DNA of 64,000 bases from Exiguobacterium aurantiacum. GTDB taxonomy: Bacteria > Bacillota > Bacilli > Exiguobacteriales > Exiguobacteriaceae. Shown here in pieces: positions 26,170 through 34,977 of the stretch. Where the stretch lies: assembly GCF_024362205.1 (NCBI RefSeq), contig NZ_CP101462.1:2700001-2764000 (forward strand), read 5' to 3'. The position numbers were made by a program, and so were the translations under genes. Numbering within the stretch: position 1 is the stretch's first letter; every line of letters begins with the position of its first letter. A model generated the notes under the pieces. It saw only the letters and a list, made by a program, of their open reading frames with translations, searched no databases and was not told where the DNA came from.

Positions 26170-27618
26170 TTATGAACGAATCGTGCCTGTTTTGACTTCT
26201 TCCTCTTCTGCTGTTTCCCAAGCCTCGATGTACTCGCGGCCCGGCAAGTTATCGATCGAATCGGCGTAGAAGACCGGATCGTCACCTTGACGGCGTTGCT
26301 CCAAGTAATCGTCGAGGACGAGACGAGCGACTTTCGCGAGACGGAAGATCGCATACAAGTTAACGAGCGCCATGAGGCCCATGAACACGTCCGCGATTGA
26401 CCAGACGAGACCGGCCGAACGGACGGCACCGAAGAGAACCATGCCGACGACACCGATACGGTAGAGCGTGACGTAAATCTTTTTATCCGAGATGAACTGG
26501 ATGTTCGTCTCGCCATAGTAGTAGTTTCCAAGAATCGAGCTGAATGCGAACAAGAAAATCGCAATCGTCAGGAACGAGGTCGCCATTGGACCGATTTCAG
26601 CCGTAAGCGCCGCTTGTGTCAATTCGACACCTGCGAATGACTCTGAACCAGCCACACCTGACAGCAAGATGATCATCGCCGTCGATGTACAAATGATGAG
26701 CGTATCAACGAAGACACTGAACGATTGAATCAAACCTTGCTTGACCGGGTGTGATACCTCCGCCGTCGCCGCCGCGTTCGGGGCTGAACCCATCCCAGCT
26801 TCGTTCGAGAAGAGACCGCGACGAATTCCTTGGAGCACCATCGCTCCGATGGCACCGCCGAACAATTGTTGGATACCGAACACACCTTCCGAGAAGATCA
26901 AGCCGAACACTTCCGGCAACAACGAAACGTTCGAAATCATAATCCACATCGCAAGTAAGATGTAACCGCCAGCCATGATTGGAACGATGATACTCGAGAG
27001 CATGGCGATCGACTGAATCCCACCGAAGATAACGATTGCTGTGACAACTGCCAAGACGAGGCCGACTGTCGTCGTGCTCACACCGAACTGGTTACTCATC
27101 GAGAGCGAAATTGTGTTCGATTGAACCGAGTTGAAGGCGAATCCGAACGAGAACGTGATGAGGATCGCGAACAAGATCCCGAGCCAACGTTGACCAAGGG
27201 CACGTTCCATATAGTAAGCCGGGCCACCGCGCCATGTGCGGCCGTCCCGAATTTTATAGACCTGTGCGAGCGTGCTTTCCACGAACGCCGAAGCCGATCC
27301 GATGAGGGCGATGAGCCACATCCAAAAGACGGCTCCTGGACCACCTAACGCGATCGCTGTCGCGACACCGGCGATGTTCCCCGTTCCGACACGGGCTGCT
27401 GTCCCGATTGCGAACGCTTGGAATGACGAGACTTGGCCTTTTTCACGTTTCATGCCGTCTTTGAACAAGAGGCGGAACATTTCAGGCAACATCCGGAACT
27501 GGACGAATCCCATGCGGACGGTAAAGTACAAACCTAAGGCGACAAGGACAACGATTAGCACTGACGACCAAAGCAAGTCGTTGGCTGATGAAACGAGACC
27601 TTCTACGAATTTCTCCAT
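26170..27618 (-). CDS. alsT: Sodium:alanine/glycine symporter (AGCS family)
   Basis: AGCS proteins import alanine, glycine or related amino acids with sodium. The 482-aa product is an integral membrane protein with about 11 helices and the family motifs GGPGAVFWMWLIALIGSASAF, GGPAYYMERALG and GLFSNEAGMGSAPNAAAT. Bacillus AlsT was named for alanine, though other substrates such as glutamine are discussed for some members. It is transcribed alone from the promoter at 27686-27714. Confidence 0.9.
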   Translation of the reverse strand: MEKFVEGLVSSANDLLWSSVLIVVLVALGLYFTVRMGFVQFRMLPEMFRLLFKDGMKREKGQVSSFQAFAIGTAARVGTGNIAGVATAIALGGPGAVFWMWLIALIGSASAFVESTLAQVYKIRDGRTWRGGPAYYMERALGQRWLGILFAILITFSFGFAFNSVQSNTISLSMSNQFGVSTTTVGLVLAVVTAIVIFGGIQSIAMLSSIIVPIMAGGYILLAMWIMISNVSLLPEVFGLIFSEGVFGIQQLFGGAIGAMVLQGIRRGLFSNEAGMGSAPNAAATAEVSHPVKQGLIQSFSVFVDTLIICTSTAMIILLSGVAGSESFAGVELTQAALTAEIGPMATSFLTIAIFLFAFSSILGNYYYGETNIQFISDKKIYVTLYRIGVVGMVLFGAVRSAGLVWSIADVFMGLMALVNLYAIFRLAKVARLVLDDYLEQRRQGDDPVFYADSIDNLPGREYIEAWETAEEEEVKTGTIRS

Positions 27619-27685
27619 CTTTAAATCCTCCGTGTATGTATGAGTTATAAGAAAAAGTTATGTCAACTTTCTTTACATGAGTAGA

Positions 27686-27714
27686 ATTATAGGAAAAACA
27701 TCTAAGAAATGCAA
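27686..27714 (-). promoter_or_regulatory. Sigma-A promoter of alsT
   Basis: On the minus strand -35 TTGCAT (plus 27709-27714), a 17-base spacer and a perfect -10 TATAAT (plus 27686-27691). The leader is about 60 bases long. A second TTGACA at plus 27661-27666 lies within it, with no good -10 behind it. Confidence 0.75.
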
Positions 27715-27800
27715 TCCTTTTCGACAAATTTTACACAGGCTGTCGAACAACAGAAAAAGCGACCGGTCAAGTGACCGGTCGCTTATCTTACATCATTTGA

Positions 27801-30269
27801 TTAGATGAAGAGGTTCAAGTTGCCACCTTCAGCCGCCCCGAGGTATGCTGCCACACCACCGAGATCGATGCCGTCGATCAACTCTTCTTCCTTGATGCCC
27901 ATGACGTCCATCGACATCGTACAAGCGACCATTTTGACGCCTGCTTCTTGAGCCGATTTGATCATTTCGTCAAGTGATGGCACGTTTTTGTCGCTCATCA
28001 CTTTTTTCATCATCTTTTGACCAACTCCACCGAAGTTCATGTTCGAGAGCGGAAGTTCACCCGCATGTGATGGCATCATCATGCCGAACATCTTCTCGAG
28101 ACCTTGTTTCTTCACTTCCGGTGCATCTGGCTTACGGATGACGTTGAGTCCCCAGAATGTGAAGAACATCGTCACGTCTTTGCCCATCGCCGCCGCACCT
28201 TGGGCGATGATGAACGAAGCGAGCGCGCGGTCGAGGTCTCCGCTGAAGACGACCATCGATGCGCCGTCTGTCGCTGGTGCCCCTGCTTGTACAGCCGCAG
28301 GACCATTACCTTTTTGCAGGATTGCTTCCACGCGACCGTTCACGAACTGTTTCGAGACAAGCTTGTTGCCGGTCTTCTTCGCCCATGCTTCGATGTCTGC
28401 AAAGAAACCTGGGTCACTCGCGAGGACACGAAGCGTCTCGCCTTCGCCGAGCTCGGCTACTTTTTTATTTACTTCTAAAATTGGTCCCGGGCATTGCAGA
28501 CCGCACGTATCTAGGAAAATCGGTTCCCCGACTGGTTCATTCGTCATTGCTGATGGTGCCTCCTCCGTTACTGTTACGGCAGTCTCACTCTCTGCCTTCG
28601 TGCCTGCCTCGATGGCATCGAAATCACGTTTTACTTGTGACCATGTTTTGTAGCCACCGCTCAAGTTTTTCACCTTGAAGCCGTTTTGACGCAAGATACG
28701 GGATGCGAGATATCCGCGGAGCCCGACTTGGCACGTCACATAAATCGTTTCGTCTTTGCTGTAGTTGTCCAAGTGATCGCGTAGCGAGTTGAGCGGAACG
28801 TTGATCGAGCCCGGGATTTTACCGAGCTCGTGTTCCGACTCGTCACGGACGTCGAGCAATGTCGCGCCGTTTTGGACCAACTCGTCAATCTCGTTCCAGT
28901 GCACGACTTCGTTATCGCCGAGGACGACGTTCGATGCGACGTAGCCGATCATGTTGACTGGATCTTTCGCTGAGCTGAACGGTGGTGCGTAGCTGAGTTC
29001 AAGGTCTGGAAGGTCAAGGACCGTCAAGCCGCCTTTCATCGCTGTCGCAATCACGTCGATGCGTTTATCGACACCGTTCATCCCGACGCCTTGCGCGCCG
29101 TAGATTTCACCGGTCGTCGGATGGAACAAGAGCTTGAGTGACACGGGCGTCGATCCTGGGTAGTAACCCGCATGTGAACCAGGATGCACGTGGACGGCTT
29201 CGAACTCTTTACCAGCCGCTGTCAAACGCTTCTCGTTCCAACCAGTCGAAGCGACAGTCATATCGAATACTTTGGCGATGCCTGTTCCCATCGTTCCGTT
29301 GTATTTGACGTCTCGTCCGTTGATGATATCGGCGACGAGTCGGCCTTGGCGGTTGGCCGGCCATGCGAGTGGAACGACTGTCGGCTCTTTAAAGATATAA
29401 TCGAGTACCTCAACAGCATCTCCGATCGCGTAGATGTTCGGGTCTGACGTGAGCATCTTCTCATTGACGCGGATGGCGCCACGGATGCCTGTCTCAAGTC
29501 CCGCTTCTGTTGCGATTGACGATTCTGGCACGACTCCAATCGACAAGACGACCATATCCGTCTCGATGACGCGTCCGCTCTTCAAGTGGACACGTTTCCC
29601 TTTCTCAGAGAACGAATCAACACCGTCAGAAAGCTGAAGGTCGACGCCATGGAGGCGCATGTGCTCGTGAACCGGTGATACCATCTCACGATCGAGCGGT
29701 GTCATGACTTGGTCTGCCATCTCAACAAGCGTGACATCGACGCCGCGCTCACGTAAGTTTTCAGCCATTTCGATTCCGATGAAGCCGCCACCGATGACCG
29801 TTGCGTGCTTAGGCGCTTTGTCATCGACGTAGCTGCGGATTTTGTCCGTGTCCGGAATGTTACGGAGTGTGAAGATATCTTCTGCTTCTTCAATCCCTGG
29901 GATGTTCGGACGAATTGGTTTCGCACCTGGCGACAAGACGAGTACGTCATATGACTCCTCATACGTCTCACCCGTCTTGACGTTTTTCACCGATACCGTC
30001 TTGTCGGCACGGTTGATTTTTGTTACTTCCGTCAAGTTGCGGATATCAAGTTGGAAACGTTTGTTCATGCCTTCGACCGTTTGGACGAGCAATTTTTGAC
30101 GATCTTGAATCACGTCACCGATGTAATAGGGAAGGCCACAGTTCGCGAACGAGATATACTCGCCCCGGTCGAACATGACAATATGGTTCTCTTCATTTAA
30201 ACGGCGAAGACGTGCGGCCGCTGAAGCGCCACCGGCTACCCCACCGACGATTACGATTTTTTTACTCAT
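27801..30269 (-). CDS. CoA-disulfide reductase fused to rhodanese, TusA and DsrE-type domains
   Basis: This 822-aa fusion probably handles per- and polysulfides. Domains in order: pyridine nucleotide-disulfide oxidoreductase of the CoADR class (about 1-450; FAD motif IVGGVAGGASAAARLRR, redox Cys44 in FANCGLPYYIGD); rhodanese (about 460-550; Cys in YVTCQVGLRGYLA); TusA/SirA (about 580-655; CGLQCPGPILEVNKK); and a DsrE-type domain (about 665-822; MVVFSGDLDRALASFIIAQG, Cys in VACTMSMDVMGI). Sulfur could pass between four cysteine sites in one chain. It overlaps the small rhodanese gene by four bases and is under CstR-like operators. Confidence 0.92.
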   Translation of the reverse strand: MSKKIVIVGGVAGGASAAARLRRLNEENHIVMFDRGEYISFANCGLPYYIGDVIQDRQKLLVQTVEGMNKRFQLDIRNLTEVTKINRADKTVSVKNVKTGETYEESYDVLVLSPGAKPIRPNIPGIEEAEDIFTLRNIPDTDKIRSYVDDKAPKHATVIGGGFIGIEMAENLRERGVDVTLVEMADQVMTPLDREMVSPVHEHMRLHGVDLQLSDGVDSFSEKGKRVHLKSGRVIETDMVVLSIGVVPESSIATEAGLETGIRGAIRVNEKMLTSDPNIYAIGDAVEVLDYIFKEPTVVPLAWPANRQGRLVADIINGRDVKYNGTMGTGIAKVFDMTVASTGWNEKRLTAAGKEFEAVHVHPGSHAGYYPGSTPVSLKLLFHPTTGEIYGAQGVGMNGVDKRIDVIATAMKGGLTVLDLPDLELSYAPPFSSAKDPVNMIGYVASNVVLGDNEVVHWNEIDELVQNGATLLDVRDESEHELGKIPGSINVPLNSLRDHLDNYSKDETIYVTCQVGLRGYLASRILRQNGFKVKNLSGGYKTWSQVKRDFDAIEAGTKAESETAVTVTEEAPSAMTNEPVGEPIFLDTCGLQCPGPILEVNKKVAELGEGETLRVLASDPGFFADIEAWAKKTGNKLVSKQFVNGRVEAILQKGNGPAAVQAGAPATDGASMVVFSGDLDRALASFIIAQGAAAMGKDVTMFFTFWGLNVIRKPDAPEVKKQGLEKMFGMMMPSHAGELPLSNMNFGGVGQKMMKKVMSDKNVPSLDEMIKSAQEAGVKMVACTMSMDVMGIKEEELIDGIDLGGVAAYLGAAEGGNLNLFI

Positions 30270-30571
30270 TGCTCATTTCCTCCTTTGACGACTTCACCAG
30301 GCCAGCTCATCAAGCCATCTTCTATATTGACCACTTTATAACCTTTCGCTTCCATTTGCCAAGTCGCCTGCGTGCTGCGAGCACCTGAGCGACAAAGGAC
30401 GATGTACTCTTCTTCAGGAGCGAGTGTCTCAATCCATTCCGAAATTTCCGACAGCGGATAATTTGTCGCGCCAGCAATGTGCGCTTCTTGGAACTCGTCA
30501 CGTTCACGAACGTCGACGATGTTTACCGGTACTTCAAAATCCATTTGACGTTTTAAAGCAGATGCTTTCAT
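30266..30571 (-). CDS. Single-domain rhodanese-like protein
   Basis: The 101-aa protein is one complete rhodanese domain: VNIVDVRERDEFQEAHIAGA and an active-site loop VLCRSGARSTQ whose Cys would carry persulfide sulfur. ATG 30571 follows AAAGGATGG. It is first in a two-gene operon with the CoADR fusion and divergent from cstR, so it is part of the same persulfide response. Sulfur donor and acceptor are unknown. Confidence 0.9.
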   Translation of the reverse strand: MKASALKRQMDFEVPVNIVDVRERDEFQEAHIAGATNYPLSEISEWIETLAPEEEYIVLCRSGARSTQATWQMEAKGYKVVNIEDGLMSWPGEVVKGGNEQ

Positions 30572-30683
30572 GTTATTTACCCATCCTTTTAATCTATGAT
30601 GTTTCACTTATTTATTCGCCATCTTGGTAGCGGGCGTCCGACGAAAGTTTGTGATTCGTTGAACATATCGCTTCCACGTCATT

Positions 30684-30712
30684 AATATACCCCCTATGGT
30701 ATTCGATTGCAA
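30684..30712 (-). promoter_or_regulatory. Promoter and CstR-like operator of the persulfide operon
   Basis: On the minus strand -35 TTGCAA (plus 30707-30712), a 17-base spacer and -10 TATATT (plus 30684-30689). The operator-like palindrome ATACCCCCTATGGTAT (30687-30702) covers the spacer and part of the -10, so repressor binding would exclude polymerase. The ATACC-C-run-GGTAT pattern is that of CsoR/CstR sites. Confidence 0.75.
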
Positions 30713-30769
30713 GGGATTTGTTTGACGAAATGGTAAACTTTCAAAAATCTTCACTTCAAACGTTGTGGC

Positions 30770-30798
30770 TCGACACATACTCCCCCACGTATTAAGAT
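30770..30798 (+). promoter_or_regulatory. Promoter and second CstR-like operator before cstR
   Basis: -35 TCGACA (30770-30775), a 17-base spacer, and -10 TAAGAT (30793-30798). The spacer contains ATACTCCCCCACGTAT (30777-30792), a second ATAC-C-run-GTAT element, which suggests that the repressor also controls its own gene. Confidence 0.6.
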
Positions 30799-30855
30799 GA
30801 GACTACACAATAAATAGTTGGGTTACTGAACGATTTGAATATAGAGGTGAATCTA

Positions 30856-31122
30856 ATGGAACAGTATCAATACGATGCAAAAGTGTTGAACCGGATGAAA
30901 CGGGTCGAAGGTCAAATCCGGGCCATCATCCGAATGATGGAAGAAGGTAAAGAGTGCCGCGACGTCGTGACACAGTTGAGCGCGGCTCGATCAGCGCTCG
31001 ACCGGGCCTCGACGATCATCGTCGCGAAGAACTTGGAGCAGTGTATCATCACCGCTCAACAAGATGGCGAAGATACGTCGGAAACCGTTGAAGAAGCCAT
31101 CAAAATGTTGATGAAACGCTAG
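30856..31122 (+). CDS. cstR: CstR-type persulfide-sensing repressor (CsoR family)
   Basis: CsoR-family repressors are small all-helical proteins that bind C-rich palindromes. The 88-aa product has RMKRVEGQIRAIIRMMEEGKEC, then a second cysteine in AKNLEQCI. At the position where copper-sensing CsoR has a histidine ligand, this protein has Asn (KNLEQC), as in staphylococcal CstR, whose two cysteines react with persulfides. The divergent rhodanese/CoADR operon supports that reading. AGAGGTG precedes ATG 30856. Confidence 0.87.
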   Translation: MEQYQYDAKVLNRMKRVEGQIRAIIRMMEEGKECRDVVTQLSAARSALDRASTIIVAKNLEQCIITAQQDGEDTSETVEEAIKMLMKR

Positions 31123-31188
31123 TTCCCCTTGCTTTCCCTCCGCAAATGGGCGAAAGTTAGAGTAACGACTTTTAAGGGGGACTTGTTT

Positions 31189-31620
31189 GTGAACTTCGAA
31201 GAAAAAGTAGAATCATTTAAAGCGCTCGTCGCTGAACGCAATATGACGTTCAAAGAGAGCGAGACCGAAACGCATGTCACATTTTTGACGCGTGAAACGA
31301 CTAAATCCGGGGCACAGCCCGTTATGATTATCGCCTTCAACAAAAAGACGACAGATGCGGAACTGTATGCCGCGACGGTCACACACGTGCCGGATTACGT
31401 CGAAGACCTACCGATTCTGAACGCCTTGAACGAGTTCAACCAAGAGTTCAAATACTTCCGCTGCGTACTCGACAGCGACCGTGATGTCACGCTCGCCTCG
31501 ACGCTCGACCTCGACCTCGGCTTCTCACCAGAGATCATCTTGCAACATTCATTCATGATGTTCCAAGCGGCCGATGAAGTGAACGAGTATATGCAGAAGT
31601 TGTATACGCAAGTCCAATAA
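31189..31620 (+). CDS. YbjN-domain protein
   Basis: The 143-aa cytoplasmic protein resembles the YbjN superfamily (type III secretion chaperone-like fold): an N-terminal helix FEEKVESFKALVAERN, alternating strands, LNEFNQEFKYFRCVLDSDRDVTLASTLDLDL, and a final helix. Function unknown. GTG 31189, eight bases after GGGGG, is the likely start. It is transcribed alone or by read-through from cstR. Confidence 0.6.
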   Translation: MNFEEKVESFKALVAERNMTFKESETETHVTFLTRETTKSGAQPVMIIAFNKKTTDAELYAATVTHVPDYVEDLPILNALNEFNQEFKYFRCVLDSDRDVTLASTLDLDLGFSPEIILQHSFMMFQAADEVNEYMQKLYTQVQ

Positions 31621-31636
31621 GTACAGTGCATGAGAC

Positions 31637-31682
31637 GAAAAGGACGATCCTCCCGCTACAAGCGGGTGGATCGTCCTTTTTG
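31637..31682. terminator. Strong bidirectional terminator
   Basis: A 19-bp stem beginning AAAAGGACGATCC and ending GGATCGTCCTTTTT surrounds the loop TACAA, with T runs on both strands. It separates the YbjN gene from ctaG. Confidence 0.9.
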
Positions 31683-31690
31683 ATAAGCAA

Positions 31691-32476
31691 TCATGTGTTG
31701 TCGCCTGTGGTCAAGAGCCGTGGCGCCGTCGCTTTATACCATTGGGCACAGAGAATCACAATCAAGAATATATCAACCACATCGCCGCCGTAATACATCC
31801 ACATCGCCCCTGCCTCCGCCTCCGCTCTTGCCACTCCTGCCGGCGGACTCGCATAAATTAACTTTGCCAAAATCTTATGGGCCGCCAATGCGGCGATCAA
31901 CACAAGTGATCGATAGAGATGGCTGTAGCGATGCGAAGTGACGTCTACATAAATTAAAGAAACGGTGAATAAGTACCCCGCCGCAAACACATGAAAATGA
32001 ATCAATGCATATAAAAAGATGGACTGATGCATGAGTGTATACAAATCCGTCATATAGAGCAGGTATAGTCCCCCTATATTGAGAATGGCTGCCGTCATCG
32101 GATTCGTGAGAAATTGGAGGGGCCGACTTTTTAAGACGTTCGTCACTTTTCTTGCGGTACGAACGTCGAGCGTCCGTAATAATAGCGTCATCGGCGCAGA
32201 CAAGGCAATCAGTAGCGGTGCCAACATCCCGAGCAAGAGATGACCCATCATATGTCCAACAAAATTGAGATGAGCGAAAGCGGCCAGTGGACCAATCAAT
32301 GTGAGCCCCACACACGCAATTCCTGTCATCCAAAACAAGTAACGACGGATCGGCCATGATTTATACGTGCGACTCGTGACCATCGCGGCGAACGGATAAA
32401 CCAGGAAGGCCACCAGCAACAAGATCATGACAACGACCTCGTCGGCGCTTCCCGTCGTTTGGCCGTGGGTATGCAT
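31691..32476 (-). CDS. ctaG: CtaG/Caa3-type cytochrome c oxidase assembly factor
   Basis: CtaG-family membrane proteins help assemble the caa3 oxidase, probably in delivering copper to it. The 261-aa product has about seven helices and His-rich membrane motifs (AFAHLNFVGHMMGHLLLGMLA; LIHFHVFAAGYLF; TSHRYSHLYR), as in the family. No oxidase genes are in the window. It is preceded by a DUF2243 gene six bases upstream and the pair has a sigma-B promoter. Confidence 0.87.
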   Translation of the reverse strand: MHTHGQTTGSADEVVVMILLLVAFLVYPFAAMVTSRTYKSWPIRRYLFWMTGIACVGLTLIGPLAAFAHLNFVGHMMGHLLLGMLAPLLIALSAPMTLLLRTLDVRTARKVTNVLKSRPLQFLTNPMTAAILNIGGLYLLYMTDLYTLMHQSIFLYALIHFHVFAAGYLFTVSLIYVDVTSHRYSHLYRSLVLIAALAAHKILAKLIYASPPAGVARAEAEAGAMWMYYGGDVVDIFLIVILCAQWYKATAPRLLTTGDNT

Positions 32477-32482
32477 GCTCGC

Positions 32483-32956
32483 TTATCCCCCCTCCGTCAC
32501 AAGACGTTTTTGTTTCTGCGTTTGATTCAACAAGATTAAACCACCCAATAGAATGATGAAGGCCGTAATATTCCAAACAAGATCGTATGGAAGAATCTCG
32601 ACGCCGTAACGGATTTGATGGATTCGAAGCAGTTTGTGATGGATGATCCCGTCATATAACTGAAAGAAACCAACACCAATTAAAAGACCACTCATCCATC
32701 GCTTCATCCAAAAGGAATCTCTCCGCCGCAGATCGGCCAGTAAGAACAGTGAGGCCACTGTTGCAAACCAGCTGAACGCATGGAACAGCCCGTCTGAGAA
32801 TAAGCCGACAGCGGATGTCGATCGATCATAAAAATGGTGCCAGGCCAACAATTGATGAAACACCGTTTCATCAATAAAGGCGATGAGGCCCAACCCGAAA
32901 AGAAATCCCGAACCAAAGTTGCGAGACGCATAGGCGTATGGTCGCTGTTCTCCCAT
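32483..32956 (-). CDS. DUF2243 family membrane protein
   Basis: The 157-aa protein has four membrane helices. Its DUF2243 hallmarks are FGLGLIAFIDETVFHQLLAWHHFYD near the N-terminus and FFQLYDGIIHHKLLRIHQIRY in the second half. The conserved histidines in helices suggest metal or heme contact, but function is unknown. GGGAGGG precedes the start. It is the first gene of the DUF2243-ctaG pair. Confidence 0.87.
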   Translation of the reverse strand: MGEQRPYAYASRNFGSGFLFGLGLIAFIDETVFHQLLAWHHFYDRSTSAVGLFSDGLFHAFSWFATVASLFLLADLRRRDSFWMKRWMSGLLIGVGFFQLYDGIIHHKLLRIHQIRYGVEILPYDLVWNITAFIILLGGLILLNQTQKQKRLVTEGG

Positions 32957-33005
32957 GTCTCCATCCCTCCCTATCTAAAGACGTAAACTTTCGGACAACA
33001 TTTCA

Positions 33006-33030
33006 ATTCCCTTATATTTCCCAATTAAAC
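33006..33030 (-). promoter_or_regulatory. Sigma-B promoter of the DUF2243-ctaG pair
   Basis: On the minus strand GTTTAA (plus 33025-33030), a 13-base spacer, and GGGAAT (plus 33006-33011) give a full match to the sigma-B consensus with the same spacing as the rsbV promoter at 4254-4278. It is about 50 bases before the start codon. Confidence 0.8.
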
Positions 33031-33115
33031 TAAGGCATAATAAGAGAGAAGGCGAATCTTTTTTGAAACATCTAGTCCAATGTTTTCGTACGAGTAGGAA
33101 AAGGAGGAGTTGCTG

Positions 33116-34060
33116 ATGCTGACACGATACACCCGTTACCTCGAATCCCTCGAAGGAATCAGGGGAGCGACAAAGTGGTTCACTGACGATTTCCGACGTT
33201 TGATGGCCATCAATTACGCTATTCACGATACACCATTCGATTCGGAACGGTTCGAACACGCTCAAGCGGTTCTGAAACAAAAGACTGGCATATTCTCGAA
33301 ATTTCGCGGCAGCAATAACTTCGTCTGGCTGTCGTTCCTCGATGCCAAATACGAAGACATCGAACCTGCCATCGACGAGGCACTCCGGCTTGATACGCTA
33401 CTCGACCGGAAGCACTTCCGTTTCAGTATGTTGCGGCCCTTTATCGCGAGTCAACTGATCAACGTCGATGAGCCCGAACGCCGGCTCGACGAGGCGAGTG
33501 CCCTTTATCAGACATTCAAACGAAACCACCCTTGGCTCACGAGTGAAGAAGACCTCTTGTCCGCCCTCGTCCTCGTCCAAGCGTTCGATGACCACGATGC
33601 GTTGAATGAACGGATTGAGACGTATTACGAAGCGTTGAAAGCCGAGCTGCCCCGTTCGAACGAGCTCCAACTCGTCTCACACTTGCTCGCCTTTAGCGAC
33701 GCTTCTCCAGACGAGGTCGTCACCCGCTTCCTCGATTGGCGCACATGGCTCCAAGGACAAGCGATCACTGTCAAAAACGAGCATTTACCTCCGCTCGCCC
33801 TATTAGCCATCGTCGCGGCACCAAATGAAGACGATCAACGTGATCTGATTGACATCACGAACGCCGAGAAAGAGCAGCATCGATGGTTCCACACCCATGC
33901 GTTGACGGTCGCCTTGCAACTCGTCGCGGCAAACAACATCACGGAAGACGCGAGCGATTTACTGTTGCACGGTACGTTCGCCCATCTGCTCGCCATGCAA
34001 CAAGCTGCGACAGCCGCGACGACTGTCGCCATTGTTTCGAGCACTTCCTCGAGCAACTAA
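33116..34060 (+). CDS. DUF4003-like protein
   Basis: The 314-aa soluble, mostly helical protein appears to belong to the DUF4003 family of Bacillales (WFTDDFRRLMAINYAI; LKQKTGIFSKFRGSNNFVW; LRPFIASQLI). Function unknown. Its C-terminus is Ala/Thr/Ser-rich. ATG 33116 lies eight bases after AAGGAGG; an upstream TTG at 33110 is less well placed. It stands alone between two minus-strand units. Confidence 0.6.
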   Translation: MLTRYTRYLESLEGIRGATKWFTDDFRRLMAINYAIHDTPFDSERFEHAQAVLKQKTGIFSKFRGSNNFVWLSFLDAKYEDIEPAIDEALRLDTLLDRKHFRFSMLRPFIASQLINVDEPERRLDEASALYQTFKRNHPWLTSEEDLLSALVLVQAFDDHDALNERIETYYEALKAELPRSNELQLVSHLLAFSDASPDEVVTRFLDWRTWLQGQAITVKNEHLPPLALLAIVAAPNEDDQRDLIDITNAEKEQHRWFHTHALTVALQLVAANNITEDASDLLLHGTFAHLLAMQQAATAATTVAIVSSTSSSN

Positions 34061-34083
34061 AAAAAGAAGGGTTGCCCCTTCTT
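34060..34083 (-). terminator. Terminator of the ywiC-like gene
   Basis: The 8-bp stem AAGAAGGG/CCCTTCTT with loop of four is followed by seven T on the minus strand. It overlaps the stop codon region at 34082. Confidence 0.75.
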
Positions 34084-34804
34084 AAGAAAATAAATACCAG
34101 CTGAGACAACCGAGCACGAACACCGAGTTGACGATTTCGACGATCCCGATCTTCATGATGGGGATCTTTTTGCCGTAGAACGCCACCGCCCGGACGAGAC
34201 TTGGTGCGTAAGCGAGTGCCAAAACCGGATAGCCGAACGCGATGAAGATGGCGACAAGCAAGGAGTGATACCCCCATGATACGTTTCGATAAAACAGGCT
34301 CTTCTTCTCTCGAATCATCGTCTTGACGAAAAAGATACTGCCGAGGAAATATAAGTACGGCAAAGCGAACATCCACATCATCGTCCCGTCCAAGGCACGT
34401 GCTCCGAGATAATAACTCGCCATCCCGCCGATACAAAATGAGGTGACGGCGCTGACGTCGTTCCAGACGTTGCGCTCGTCTTTGATTTTGGCGAAATAGG
34501 CGTTGACGAGTCCGAACGGGATCATGGCGAGGACGAACCAGACGAGACGCCACTCGGACAGAAACACCGGGACGGCTGAGACGGTGGCAATCGTCAAATA
34601 CGTCACGACCGTACGCAACAGTTCCTTAGACTTCTTCCGTTGCTTGATGTATTGGAACAAGAAAAACGTGCCCATATAAACGAACAACCAAGCGATCGCG
34701 AACGGGATGTGCGCGAGCGTCCATCCTCCGACAATGCCGCCGAGTAAGAACGGTAAAATCAACATCGACCAGGCGCCGTGCTGTTTTGGAATCATCCATG
34801 TCAT
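34082..34804 (-). CDS. YwiC-like membrane protein
   Basis: The 240-aa integral membrane protein has about eight helices and the family start PKQHGAWSMLILPFLLGG, with a helix pattern reminiscent of UbiA-type prenyltransferases but without their aspartate-rich motifs. In Bacillus the gene is near anaerobic nitrate genes; no such context is present here. GAAGGAGGG precedes the start. Function unknown. Confidence 0.8.
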   Translation of the reverse strand: MTWMIPKQHGAWSMLILPFLLGGIVGGWTLAHIPFAIAWLFVYMGTFFLFQYIKQRKKSKELLRTVVTYLTIATVSAVPVFLSEWRLVWFVLAMIPFGLVNAYFAKIKDERNVWNDVSAVTSFCIGGMASYYLGARALDGTMMWMFALPYLYFLGSIFFVKTMIREKKSLFYRNVSWGYHSLLVAIFIAFGYPVLALAYAPSLVRAVAFYGKKIPIMKIGIVEIVNSVFVLGCLSWYLFS

Positions 34805-34977
34805 GTGACTCCCTCCTTCTATGTTTAGTGTAGAGCAAAAGCTCCAGAAGGCGATGTGACGTTTGTTACTGTTCTCTGCAGATTCGATTTCTCATGTCCC
34901 TGTTACATAAAACGATCGTCTATTAAGACGTTCATTTCGGTATGCTAGAAGTGATTCGAATGTGAGGAGGTAGAACA

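Noticed and set aside
33939-34553. 204-codon frame on the minus strand overlapping the ywiC-like gene
   Set aside because: It lies in a different frame of the same strand as a good membrane protein gene, is Arg-rich and has no ribosome binding site.
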